DNA of 64,000 nucleotides, taken from contig WHVD01000007.1 in assembly GCA_015178975.1 (NCBI GenBank), forward strand, positions 806,001-870,000, read 5' to 3'. Numbering within the stretch: the stretch's first letter is position 1; each line of letters starts with the position of its first letter. Made by a program: the position numbers and the translations under genes. Shown here piece after piece: positions 1 to 10,455 of the stretch. The notes under the pieces are model-generated. The model was not told the origin of the DNA. It was given only the letters and a program-made list of their open reading frames with translations, and did not search any database. Source of the stretch: Hysterangium stoloniferum. Its lineage: Eukaryota; Basidiomycota; Agaricomycetes; Hysterangiales; Hysterangiaceae.

Positions 1-397
1 TAATACCCCGGCTCAATTTTAATACTTGACGATGTCGATGAGTTATCATACAGTGAGAGTACTCCCCAGTCCACGTCGTGACTGTAATATGGACTGAGGT
101 TGGATGTGGCGTTGGTGGATCGACCTCGCACTTTAATACAATTCGATGGATCATGACAATTTGTCTCTCCTAGGAACTGACATGGGTCACACCGTGTCCG
201 TGTTAGATACAGCTCCATCGGTCTCGAAGCCTTGCCCGGAATCTTTCCCCAATCGCCGTGTCAACTCCCCACTCCCGTTCTTCTCAGCTCATTGCAGCTG
301 GGGAGACCAAGGGTTGTACCCACTCAACCTCTTGTAGGAAGCTTTCAGCCTGTACGATATCGTTGCTACTCAGAGTAGTTTCGTTTGAAGTTGACAT
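1..397 (-). pseudogene. Family A copy A1, 5' end, cut by window edge
   Basis: The minus strand from the ATG at 397-395 gives family A exon 1 (MSTSNE start, then the LLQEVEW and QPLVSPA motifs), followed below about 130 by the start of exon 2 (the NATSNLS...VDWGV segment). The frame meets a TGA at 284-286 straight after QPLVSPAAMS, and part of exon 1 is missing between about 130 and 230, so this copy is inactive. The rest lies outside the window. Function unknown; see A2 for the full gene model. Confidence 0.75.
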
Positions 398-960
398 TTA
401 TGGGTGGCAGGATATTGTGATACCGGAAGGGATGCTGCCTTTTAAGTTGCAGTTATCGGAGGTATGAATTTAATGGTATGGCATTGTGGCGGTGCTTCAT
501 GTAGGACACAAAGCGTTTCCTCCCTTCATTTCAAACACCTTGAAGCCGCTCAACGTCCTTCATGCATACACGCTCCAGGTTTCTCAGGTTCACTCACTAT
601 TTTAGAGTCTAATTTCCTACTCTTCAACAGATCGCCTGCGGCAAAGCGCACATATGGCAACCCGATACGTTTCAAGAGCCACATAATGTGGCAACTTCCG
701 GCTTCTTGAGCGGTAGATTGTTGGGCAATTCAACTTTTACGTTAGTTGAGAAGTGACATCTCAATTGATATATTATCTAAACCCAGTGGATGCTATCCAT
801 TATAATGCTTCTCAGGCACAGCCTCGGGCCCTTTCGATTCGGGCTATGTCTAAGAGACATGTGCGCTTCGTTTTCAATTCTTTCTGAATTCCAACTTCGA
901 TAATTCTTTACTCAGGCGAATTGGGGTTGATCGTGAATGCATGAGTAAAATGTTTTTAAG
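398..960 (-). promoter_or_regulatory. Conserved 5' flank of A1
   Basis: This stretch matches the flank found before other family A start codons: a C-rich segment with CCTTCCGGTAT just before the ATG, GCACCGCCACAATG about 90 bp upstream, then the distal part with a TCTTTCTGAATT block. The match breaks off near 940-960, where a family B fragment begins. It is part of the repeated block and presumably held promoter elements. Confidence 0.6.
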
Positions 961-1371
961 CGCTGTGAGGAAGTCCGGCTATCTGGGATGCTCCAAGGTA
1001 TTCCAGTTCGGGCGCATCCTAGATTGCCGGGACTTCCCTGCGTGAACCGTCCGGATCAAATACCAATTTACAGATGCTTCATCTTCTTCAAAACATCCTG
1101 TGTCCTTAGTGCTTCTTCCTCTTCATTTCCCACCCTCAAGAATTTTCGGCCAACCAATCAACTACACTTGTCATCACAGATATTGCACCTGCGGTCACAG
1201 AGTATCGGTCCTATACAGGTGTCGTCTGGCCAATTTTGTTTTGGCTAATTTACCACCGTTTTCGATCAAGTGGTCATGGCATCTAGATTCCTTGCACTTC
1301 TCCTGTATCGCCAAGCATCAGCTATACATTATGCCGGTCCAAATTAGGAACATTTGTAGAAAGTGATGGAT
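961..1371 (+). pseudogene. Family B fragment B1
   Basis: The plus strand resembles the other family B copies, with the recognisable runs LFQTLHHV, SIKWSWHL and SCIAKHQLYI in shifting frames. A single exon model cannot be fixed, and no domain is recognised. Several B copies encode hydrophobic stretches here, so a small membrane protein is possible. The copy is cut at 1371 by a solo LTR. It lies head to head with A1. Confidence 0.5.
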
Positions 1372-1648
1372 TGTAAGCCTGGCGCCCCAGTCTTACGCGT
1401 TCACTCATTGTTCCTGTTACGTGTTCACTCCTTTGTTTTGTGTTCACCCTTTGTTTCTTGTTTCCTTTGTTCCACTCCTTTTGTTCTGGCATGTGACCAC
1501 ATCATACATGTATATAACCTAGGTAGTTTTCTCCCTCTTACCTTACTGTACGCTGTAACCTCCTGTATCCCGTCTCGGTTCTAGACAATACACCGTGGTC
1601 CTGTCAACTCGTGTGACCACCAGTGATCTCATTGACAACGAGATTCCA
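1372..1648. mobile_element. Solo LTR, TSD TGGAT
   Basis: The segment begins TGTAAGCCTGG, ends ATTCCA, and is flanked by a perfect 5-bp duplication TGGAT (1367-1371 and 1649-1653). It shares its start and an internal block around CCGTCTCGGTTCTAGAC with the solo LTRs at 4748 and 6932. A pyrimidine-rich tract and a TATATAA motif near 1512 fit an LTR promoter. No internal retrotransposon sequence remains. Confidence 0.8.
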
Positions 1649-1653
1649 TGGAT

Positions 1654-2376
1654 GGTGTTTAAATTCCTCCCAGTTCTCCCGTAGCGCTACCTGGGGGGTA
1701 CACTTCTCCTCTAAGGGATGTTTCGGTAGGAAAATTTTGAGAAATGTAATTCTATTTTTCAAATCTGAGCCCAAGGGAAAGAGACGCTACAGGGTCGGTT
1801 TAAGGCAGAGAATGGAGAGACATGCGTTATAAAATCTGTCCCATGCTGACCCCATGTGCTTTGAAGGCCCCTCAGTTTATTCCAGAGTTTTGTGCCTCAA
1901 TATCGCGGATTTGGAGATTGAACAATGGATTTTGATCGCAAGATGAGCTTCAACGAGCGAATCGTCGGTATGGATTGATGCGTGATTGTGGCCAGGATTC
2001 TTTGTTCTTCTCCAATAACTTGTTTTGTCCTATCCCAACTATTGTACTGCTTTCTTTGAGAACTCCGACTGATATTCCATTTGACGTAGCTCTTTTTCGT
2101 AAATCGCATGTGATTCTAGCCACTACTAGGGACCACGACTATATGCAACCACATGTGGAGACCAAAAATAAGCAGACAGAGCAGGTAAAAGGTGACTATA
2201 CGCGCTCTTGAATTGGCTAAAACTATGTCACATTAAATAACTTTAAAACATTGCCAAAGGCGGATGAAGTACACAGTGATATGACTATCCTTCCTCCTCG
2301 TTCGGATAATGTGTCGGTGTTATCCAGGAAATTACTGTATATCGTGCGCAATGGATGGAACAAAAGCATAGGCAGG
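1654..2376 (-). other. Spacer downstream of A2
   Basis: 1654-1860 holds nothing I recognise. From about 1860 to 2376 the sequence matches the 3' spacer that follows other family A copies, with landmarks such as the block around GTGACTATACGCGCTC and the element AACTATGT near 2223. There is no convincing coding frame. It probably includes the 3' UTR of A2 on the minus strand. Confidence 0.55.
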
Positions 2377-4276
2377 CTAGTAATGGTTCTCCAACACTGA
2401 TCTGGAGTTTGTATTAGATGTTATCCACACACCGGTCGAAGGTGGTGCGATGACAGAAAGGAGGGAATGAGCCGCGACGGTTACTCCTTCAAGGTAGGTA
2501 CCGACGTGTTGATCGTTGATTGAGCCACGCATTGCGTCACAATGTGAACGAAACGGGATTATATTGAGGTTCCGCATTGTGGTACACGCTGATTCGATGT
2601 CTGAAGATGCGGCAATCAGCTTCAGAGTGACCTCGATTAATCTTTCGCATGACCAGAGGAGGCACACATTTGCGCTCGTTTGCGTCAGAATCAGACTGGC
2701 AGGATATTTTCATGGGCAGAGATGAGATGATGGTGGAAGGTAAAACATTCTCGACATACCATAGGAGGGAGTCAATGAGTGAAGAAACCACATTCAGCTG
2801 GTTGATATGATTGGTGAGAAGGGTGCTGTCGTCGAAGAAGACTGTCAGGGCCCGGATATCATGACACAGTGAATACGGTGTGTTCACATCGATATGAAGA
2901 GTCAAGGACGCTATATGGAGGTTTGTGTCTTCCACTATAACCATCAATACACCTCCAGCAATATCTCGAAACCAGCCATCTTGGTGGATGCAACACACAA
3001 GAAGCTGTATAGATGATTCATACAAGGAAAGTCCGCGTGGGTAATTGTGTCTGTTGTGGTTTTGGTAGGCGGGATGAAATGATATGAAAATGCCGCGACG
3101 AACGGTTGTACCCAGAATTCAATGCAACCTCTGACTGCATTAAGCTCCTCTACAGACAGTTGACGGACGTGACAGATGTTTTTCACAATATCCCCAAGAT
3201 AGCCGAGGAGGACGGTACGTTTCCCAAAGGACGATAAATATCCGGAGATTTGTAGAATGAATATCGACACAACCTCATCCAGGTTGGTGTGTAGTGGTGA
3301 TTTGATGGCGGCATTGTAAAGCGATGACGCAATTCCAGTTGGCAGCCGATCTCTATCTGCCCATCGGGCTCCGGGACAGAATGCGAAGGCCCAAGCCAAA
3401 TATGTCATAAGCTGGGCGGTGTGACATTCGTTGCTCCGATGAGAATGCCACAACCTCCCTAAGACTACCCACGCCTGTTGCCGAATTCGAAGGGGATAGA
3501 TGGGTCTAGAAAGACGCGAGTATTTTGAATGAATTCAATGATTGACGCTGTTGTATCCCCACCTCAGCAAATCAATGGTCTCTTGAATTACTAGTCCGAG
3601 TCTTGACAGAGTGAGATGCTTGCGTATGAACCTTTTAAAGGTCACGTCGTCTCCATCCACCATTCGCTTGTATATCATCAACTTTGCCATCAGTGAAGCC
3701 TTCTTTGCGTTGTAAAGCACACTCATCCCAACCCTCTCCAAACCGACTCCACAGTAATACCCCGGTTCAATTTCAATACTTGAAGATGTCCATGACCTCT
3801 TATAGAGTGAGTCCACTGCCCAATCCACGTCATGACTATAATATGGACTTAGGTTGGATGTGTCGTTGCCGGATCTACCTCGCATTTTAATAATAGTCGG
3901 TGGATCATGACAATTTATCTCTCCTAGGCACTGAAAGCGTCGAGTTTGTCAACAGTGTACAAGAAAGGCTATCTCATTTCATTTTGTGCACCCATTCCTC
4001 AACCCAAGCTTTTACATCTTCTTCAGCCAATGGAATATGCTGGTCGTCTTCGGGAACTCGATAGCACACACCGTGTCCATGTTCGGTACAGCTCCACTGT
4101 TGTCGAAGCTTTACCCGAAATCGTTCCCTCATCCCCGTGTCAATGATGCCCTCCCGTTCCTCTGAGCTCAATGGACCTGGGGAAACCAAGGGTGGTAGCC
4201 ACTGAACCTCTTGTAGTAGGCTTTCAACCCGTACGATATCGTGGCTGCTCAGATTCGTCTCGCTTGAAGTTGACAT
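2377..4276 (-). CDS. Family A gene A2, five exons, 536 aa, unknown function
   Basis: This is one of two family A copies with a complete spliced frame. Exons on the minus strand are 4276-3992, 3930-3563, 3505-3112, 3004-2760 and 2695-2377. All four introns (61, 57, 107 and 64 bp) are GT-AG and the phases fit, giving 1611 nt. Exon 1 (95 aa) has the conserved LLQEVQWLPPLVSP block and ends at EEW; exon 2 starts CLGEINCHDPP; exon 5 carries RLIEVTLKLIAAS. I see no signal peptide, membrane segment or known motif. The protein looks like a soluble, mostly helical one. The stop comes 19 codons before that of A7 and A9, after VLENHY. The copy number suggests a lineage-specific family. No function is proposed. 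Confidence 0.72.
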
Positions 4277-5095
4277 TGGCGGGTAGCAGGTTGTTGCGAC
4301 ACCGGAAGGGGATGCTGCCTTTTAAGCTGGAGTCATCAGGGGAATTTATTTCTAGGTATAGCATTGTGGCGGTGCTTTATACCAAGTGTTTCATCCCTTC
4401 CTTTTAACCGACTTGAAGCCCCTCAACCACCTTCATTCATGCAGGTTCCAGGATACTCTCAAGTTTCCCAACTATGTGATACTGTAATGTCTTACTCTTC
4501 AACAGCTCGTCTACGGCAGAGAACAGATATGACAGATATGGCAGCTACGAATAGTTTGATAGTCTTCACCGCATAATGTGGCAACTTCCGACTTCTTGAG
4601 AGCGCTATATTTTTGGGCAATTCGGCTTTTGCTTTGATTGAGAAATGACATCTCGATTCATAGAATATGTAAATGCAGTGGATGCTATCTATGAAGTGCT
4701 TCTCATGTACTTGGGCGCTGTCCACTCGCGCTATATCTAACGCAAACTGCAAGCCTGGTGAAGCTTACCACAACGGACCTTTAATATTTAGTATCCGCTT
4801 CCTTAGATAATTAGGATAAACGCGCGTAGTAGTTTTTTCATTATCGTTTTTACCTACCGTCACTATCGTGTACTGCCGTCTCTGTTCTTAGACGAATATA
4901 CTCGAGTCCTATCAACGTTGGACTGAGACTCAGTGAGGCTGCAATTGACGGCAGCCTTACACAAACATCCGCTTCGTGTTCAATTCTTTCAGAATTCTAC
5001 CAAAAATCCCATTTTAATAATTCATTACTTAAGGTAATTGGCGTCGAGCGTGAATATGCCTGTTTGTAGCGAGTCTCTCACCGTTTCATTACCAA
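4277..5095 (-). promoter_or_regulatory. 5' flank of A2 with TATA-like box
   Basis: This conserved flank precedes A2 and matches the flanks of A8, A11, A13 and A15. Reading on the minus strand, TATAAAG (4381-4375) sits about 100 bp before the ATG and is followed by GCACCGCCACAATG, then the CCTTCCGGTGTC block next to the start. A solo LTR interrupts it at 4748-4961. Because several copies share the box at the same distance, it is a reasonable core promoter candidate. Confidence 0.5.
4748..4961. mobile_element. Solo LTR, TSD CAAAC
   Basis: The element begins TGCAAGCCTGG, ends CAGCCTTACA, and is flanked by a perfect duplication CAAAC (4743-4747 and 4962-4966). Removing it restores the conserved family A flank. 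It is related to the solo LTRs at 1372 and 6932 through the shared GTAGTAGTTTTTTCAT and GTCCTATCAACGT blocks. Confidence 0.85.
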
Positions 5096-5340
5096 ATTGT
5101 GGATGTAATCTATATTCAGTAATTACATAATAACACTCTAGTATTTGGTTACCCGGTCCTCAGGCCCATGTTATTTTTTGGGGACTTGTCTTTATGACCG
5201 AAAATGTCACGGCAGATCATGGAGGTGAGGAGGGAGCGGAGCTCGTCTGGATTTTATGTAACAGCAAGTTCTAAACCCTGTCACCTCTCACAGCTGTCAG
5301 TTTGAATGAGAAACTTGGAGTTCTTGTGCTATGAAGAGTC
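5096..5340. other. Unassigned spacer
   Basis: I see no gene, repeat copy or element boundary here. The left end follows the distal A2 flank and the right end leads into family B copy B2. Confidence 0.4.
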
Positions 5341-6060
5341 ATCCAGTAATTTGACTCCCACCTGATCCTAAAAACCTTGCAGACATAATGGGAAGAACAG
5401 TGGATCGCCAGGAATCGTGCAATGGTTGGTGAGAAATGGCAAAAGGTCCTCGGATGCCGAGGAACGTATTCTCCCGGATAATGGCGACAACATGTCTCAC
5501 ACTGGTCCTTCTTTGCAGTACTTAAAACACGAATCCCGTCAGATGCTCAAAAATGTTCCGTTTAAAGAAATAAACGAGTTGGTCAAATTGACAACTCATG
5601 AATAAAATGGGATGCTCCAAGGCATTCCAGTTCGAGCGCATTCTAGATTTCCGGGAATTCCCTTCGTGAACCGTCCGGATCAAATACCAATTTACAGATG
5701 CTTAATCATCTTCAAAAAATTCTGTGTCCGTCGTGCTTCTTCCTCTTTATTTCTTTCCCTCAATAATTTTCGGGCAACCAATCAACTCCACTTGTGATGA
5801 AAGATATTCAAGCCGCGGTCACAGAATATCTGACATGTACAGGGATGTCACCCAGCAGGCTTTGGTATATCCAATTTAGAACTGCTTTCTATCAAGTGGT
5901 CATGGCATCTACATTCCTCGTACTTCTCCTGTATCTGAAAGCATCAGATATACATTACACGCGCCTCAAAAGTGACTCGCGGTGCTCGTTTGGCTTCTCT
6001 GCAATACTTACGCTTGTCGTTTTTTCCAAATCGAATACCATGAGCACGAGGCTCTCCTGA
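5341..6060 (+). pseudogene. Family B copy B2, main part
   Basis: On the plus strand the copy runs from the upstream segment (CTAAAAACCTTGCAGACATAAT region) through the LFQ/HSRF segment to a 5794-6060 frame that contains YIQFRTAFYQVV, then LVLLLYLKASDIHY and SFGFSAILTLVVF, two hydrophobic stretches that could span a membrane. The frames are separated by stops, so introns or decay must be assumed. The copy is interrupted at about 6061 and its tail resumes at 6405. No known domain. Confidence 0.5.
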
Positions 6061-6404
6061 AAGACTTTAAGCACGATAACCTGTAACGAGACAGTTACAC
6101 TCAGTCGTGCGCAGATAGTATGCAAACGTCTGATTAATTACCTGTAACGAGACAGTTACACTGTGTTGCATAAGTACAAGTAAGTAAAGTAAGAAACCAT
6201 TAACTCACCTCAGTCGTGCGCAGATAGTATGCAAACGTCTGAGGTGATGTGTACCTAGCTCAAAGACTAAATACGAAAAGTAGTCTTTTCATGTACAAAT
6301 AAGTAAATCAATAATCACGTTGTTGAAAACGTTATATGAAACAAGGTTAGTGTGATGAGACACTAAACAAAAAGAGTCGGACAAAATTATGTAACAATTA
6401 TGTC
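6061..6404. repeat. Insertion with palindromic and direct repeats
   Basis: This segment breaks family B copy B2. It holds two copies of the hairpin TGTAACGAGACAGTTACA (6082-6099 and 6143-6160) and two copies of a 32-bp direct repeat (6102-6133 and 6211-6242). The second copy is enclosed by the inverted arms TCACCTCAG and CTGAGGTGA (6205-6213 and 6239-6247). No coding frame is supported. It resembles a small non-autonomous element or remains of one; the boundaries are approximate. Confidence 0.5.
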
Positions 6405-6931
6405 TTTTCAGGGCAATAGGAAACAAAGGGTTGATAGACTGTGTCGCACTTGAATTTCCAACATCTCCAACGTCGGGTCCAGGGTTGCAATTGAGAGAAA
6501 TACTTTAGGGAATCCGCCCAACGCCGTCCCTGTACGGTCTAAAGGGCCTCCTTTTATTCCCGGGTTTTTTGGCCTCGTGATAGCCGATCCCGACATTGAA
6601 CATAGCCTTTGAAAATTAGATGTCTGACCGAGATACACGTTCCCATGGATTAGTAAGGATTTTTACGGGTATTCGTTGCTGTTCTTCAATGACTTGCTTC
6701 ATGCTATCCCAACTAACTGACACTACGCTCACGGTGGTGTCTTTTGAGAATTATCAGTGCTATTCTATTTGGAGTAGTTGTCGCTCATAAATCAGAGATG
6801 ATTCTGGTCACGCCCAAGGCCCGCGAATAATATTTGACTGTGCATGGCATGAACGAGAAGCTACAACACACCGGGCAATAGTAAAAAGTGACTGTATGCG
6901 CTATAAATTCCCCCTAGCTATGTAGCGTTAT
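6405..6931. other. Tail of B2 and 3' spacer of A3
   Basis: 6405-6560 matches the end of family B copies on the plus strand (the segment next to the GAGAGAAATACTT block). 6560-6931 matches the family A 3' spacer in minus orientation, like 1860-2376. The convergent order B(+) then A(-) is the same as at other loci, mirrored. No open gene. Confidence 0.5.
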
Positions 6932-7115
6932 TGTAAGCCTGGTGGCTTACGACATACTGATTACGTTATCACAGACGCGCATAGTAGTTTTTTCATATCG
7001 TTTTACTTACCGTCATCATCGTGTATCGTACTCGCCGTTCTCGAGGAATACAGTTTGGTCCTATCAACGTCTGGACCGATGCCAATGTAAGGCTGCATTA
7101 GACAGCAGCCTTTCA
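6932..7115. mobile_element. Solo LTR, TSD GTTAT
   Basis: It begins TGTAAGCCTGGTGG, ends CAGCCTTTCA and is flanked by a perfect duplication GTTAT (6927-6931 and 7116-7120). It belongs to the same LTR group as 4748-4961 but is shorter, and it is inserted in the family A 3' spacer. Confidence 0.85.
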
Positions 7116-7120
7116 GTTAT

Positions 7121-8040
7121 ACAACTTGGAACTCCTGTTACAAAGGGATTTATGTATAGAGTAATAGCATTATCTCTCCTCTTAGTTTAATAAGATGTGT
7201 CGCGTTATCCAGCGAAGTGATTATATGTCGAGCCTAGATCATGGAGCAAGGCCTTCGACGGGCCAGCCATGATTGTGAAAAACTGATGTGGAGTTTGAAT
7301 TAGACATTACAGACACACCAGTGAAAGGTGTGGCGATCACGAAAAGGAAGGAATTTACGATGTCATTTAAAAAATGTAGACACCTACTAAAACATTGATC
7401 CTTAATGGAGCGGCGCATTGTGTCACAATGCGGACGGAAACGAGCGATAATGGACATAATATTGAGGCTGCGGACTGTGGTACACGTTGATTCGGTGTCA
7501 GAATACCCTGCTATCAGCTTCAGGGTGACCTCGATTAGTCCATTGCTAGACTCTAAGAGCGGCCAATTTGGACACGTGTGTGTCAGAGTCACACTGGTAG
7601 GATAGTTTAATGGATGGATGTAAGAAGATGATGGAAGTAAAATGTTGTACACATACCGTATAAGGGGGCCAATCAACAAAGAAGCTACATGCAGCTGGTT
7701 GATATGCTCCGTGCGAAGCTTGCTGTCTCGAAGAATGTTTTCAAGGCCCAGATATTGCGCCACAGTGAATGGGAGGTCTCCTCATCAATATCAAGTGTCA
7801 ATGATGCTATGTGGATGTTTGTGTCTTCCACTATCGCCTTCAATAAATCACCAGCAATATTTCAAAACCGCGCATCTTGGGATATGCAACACACGAAAGG
7901 CTGTATAAGATAAACATCAAAGCGTCCTCCCTGGTGAATTTGTCTGTTATGGGTTTCGTAAACATGGTGATAAGATGTGATCGTGCGACACACGGTTGTA
8001 ACCAGCATTCAAAGTAATCTCTGATCGCGGTGAGCTCCGG
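7121..8040 (-). pseudogene. Family A copy A3, 3' half only
   Basis: The minus strand contains the exon 4 region (IAGDLLKAIVEDTN, HINQLHVAS) and exon 5 (LIEVTLKLIAG, VIATPFTGVSVMSNSNS). Exons 1 and 2 and most of exon 3 are absent, and exon 4 has an in-frame stop. The copy ends abruptly near 8040 at a GAGCTC site, where a plus-strand family A sequence (A4) begins, so A3 and A4 form a head-to-head pair of truncated genes. Confidence 0.65.
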
Positions 8041-9128
8041 CCATCAACTGCAATCACGCCTTCGCTGTACAATGCCGTAATTAAATGACCGCTCCACACC
8101 AACGTGGATGAGATTGTGTCGGCATTTATTCTACACATCGCCGGATATTTATCATGCTACACTCAACCTCCCTCCTCCGCGACCTTGCGGATATTGTGGA
8201 AAACATCTGCCACGTGCGTCAACTGTCTCTAGAGGAGCTCACTGCGATCAGAGGTTGTATTTAATTCTGGATACAACAGTGCGTCGCGACCTCTCATCAT
8301 TTTATCCTGCCCACGAAACCACAACAAACAAAATTACCCGAACTGACTTTCCTTTTATGCATCTCCTATGCACATTCTCATGTGTTTCATCCACGGAACT
8401 GCCTGATTTAGACATCTTGCTGGAGATGCATTGAAGGTATAGTGGACGACATAAACCTCCATATAACGTCCTTGACTGTTAATATCGATCTGGACACATT
8501 TTCTTCGCTGTGGCGTGATATCTTTTCCTTGAAAACCTTCTTCGACGACAGCACGCTCCGCACGGATCATATCAACCAGCTGAACATGGTTTCTTCGCTC
8601 ATTGAGCCCCTCCTATGGTAAGTTGACAATGTTTTCCTTTCTAGCATCATCTCATATCCGCCCATTCAAATATCCCACCAGTCTGATTCCGACACACACG
8701 ACTACCTATGTCTGGCTCCTCTAGTCAGCCGGGAAGCTCATTCAGGTTAATCTGAATCTGATGCTGCATCTTCCGACATCGACTCCGCGTGTACCACAGT
8801 GCGCAGCATCAATATAATCGCCATTCTCGCTCGTCTTAGTCGACATTGTGACGTAATGCGTGGATCAATCAACGATCCATCCACTCATACCCGCTTTGAA
8901 GTATTAAACCTCATGGTTCATTCCCTCCTTTGTGGTATCGCCACACCTTTTACCGGTGGGTCGGTAACCTCTAATTCGTACTCCACATCAGTGTTACAGG
9001 ATAATTGGTGGCCTTCCCATTCTCTTGTTCCATCCATTCCGCACGAAATATCACAGTTTTTCTTGGAGATCACAGACACATTATGCGAACCAGGAGGAAT
9101 AATAGTACTTTTAAGTAAAGCTACATAG
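8041..9128 (+). pseudogene. Family A copy A4, 5' truncated
   Basis: The plus strand starts inside exon 3 (SLYNAVIK, PLHTNVDE) and runs through exon 4 and exon 5 to a stop at 9128. The last frame (8799-9128) has IIAILARLSRHCDVMRGSIN and ends GGIIVLLSKAT. There are early stops in exon 3 (TGA after NAVIK) and other frame breaks. The first two exons are missing because of the junction with A3. Confidence 0.65.
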
Positions 9129-9382
9129 TTTGAGCGAATCCAAGAGCGCATATAGTCACTTTTTACCGCATATGTGTGGTTAGCAGCTTCTCGTTGATGC
9201 TATACACACGTCGCATATATTTTTGACTCCGACGATGGTCTTCATTTCCATAGAACAATATGGTCGAAAAAACGCACCAAAGCATTCAAATTTCATGTAT
9301 TTCATGCTGAGATATTGTTGGAATTTATCAAGCTGATTACGCGTTCATTCCGCTTATGTAATCAAAGGTTTGCGCGCACCAT
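9129..9382 (+). other. 3' flank of A4
   Basis: 9129-9220 matches the conserved family A 3' spacer (GCATATAGTCAC, then CAGCTTCTCGTTGATG). 9220-9382 has no match that I recognise. Confidence 0.45.
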
Positions 9383-9546
9383 TGTCAAGCCTTTTGTCTC
9401 TCCCCTTTTGTTCTCCCCCTTTGTTCTCTATTTTAGTATTCCTTTTGTTTAGCAGAAACATATAAGTAGCCTAGAGTCCATGTATCTAGCCATTCGTTTG
9501 CCTTACGGCCAAATAGACAAACGGAACCTTATTGCTCTCTGTTCTC
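9383..9546. mobile_element. LTR-like segment, no duplication seen
   Basis: It starts TGTCAAGCCTTTTG, has a pyrimidine-rich tract and a CATATAAGTAGCC TATA-like motif, and loosely resembles the solo LTR at 1372-1648. I could not find a matching target duplication, and the right boundary is uncertain because it merges into the repeated module at 9547. Confidence 0.3.
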
Positions 9547-10185
9547 GCGAGCTTAATTCTATCAGATATGCCCTAATATCGTCTGGATAAATAATCTGTC
9601 CCTATAACATCGGGCTAAATTTAACCGAGTTAATAATTGTGAGCTGCTAGACTCAAGACCAGTACTCACTGAAAGAACCATTGTGCCCTGTCAAACTCTC
9701 GATCAAAGCATACAGTATCCAAGGGTTTTTGCCAATATCTGGACTATGCATGGCACTAACGCGTTCACACACGAGAATTGCGCTCAGTGCAAACCTAATA
9801 GATATCTCCATTCCTCTGAGTTGGAGCATGTTTCGTGATGTACTATAACCACCTTTTCTGCCAAAGGGGAGCGGTCCTGAGTGTGAAAACGAGACAAGAA
9901 AGTATACTGCACAAACGCACAGATCAAGCTCTAATCATCGCGGGTACAAATTGTGTAGGGATAGTGAAATAAAAATGCTGCTGCGGAGAGCATGACATAT
10001 CTTTGAGATGGAAATTCTGAGAAAATAGCGATGATGCTTGCAGGCCCTCCCATCAAGTATAATGTTTGCAAGGAGACCAAATATGGTTCTAGCGAGGACC
10101 GACCAACGGATGTGAGCTTATTCGTCGATACAGACTCACAGCATTAATTCGGTCCGAACACAAAAATCATGAACACAAGTGAAAG
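9547..10185. repeat. Repeated module C, first copy
   Basis: This stretch is similar to 27165-27760 throughout, for example at CTGGATAAATAAT and the later GTCAAACTCT and CCTCCCAT blocks. Both copies sit upstream of the distal 5' flank of a plus-strand family A gene (A5 and A8). No coding frame is convincing. It appears to be part of the duplicated block. Confidence 0.5.
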
Positions 10186-10188
10186 TGA

Positions 10189-10455
10189 ATGGGTCTACTA
10201 GCAAAACACCCGATACGATATGAAATCACTATAGTAATAGGGAATAAAGATTACTACAACAACCTTTGTGAAGTCATCGGGAACACTGAAGTGACCGGCT
10301 TCGAAGAGGCGGACAAGTTGGCCGAAAAGCATCGCGGTAAAGCTATGGTGATTCCCAATGTTTCATCTGCATTGACATTGTGGAGTGAGATAGGCAAGTG
10401 CTTGATAGGTAAGGTGAGCCTGGGGAGAATTAGTTTACTGAGAAGATCATGGTAA
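10189..10455 (+). CDS. Possible exon fragment, 88-aa frame, unknown
   Basis: An open frame with the stretch EADKLAEKHRGKAMVIPNVS faintly resembles the Rossmann-fold part of saccharopine dehydrogenase-like proteins, but the GxGxxG loop is not visible. A GTAAGG donor-like site follows ...KCLIG, so it may be an exon remnant. The module C copy at 27165 lacks it. Similarity to a known family is a guess; it may be a chance frame. Confidence 0.2.
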   Translation: MGLLAKHPIRYEITIVIGNKDYYNNLCEVIGNTEVTGFEEADKLAEKHRGKAMVIPNVSSALTLWSEIGKCLIGKVSLGRISLLRRSW

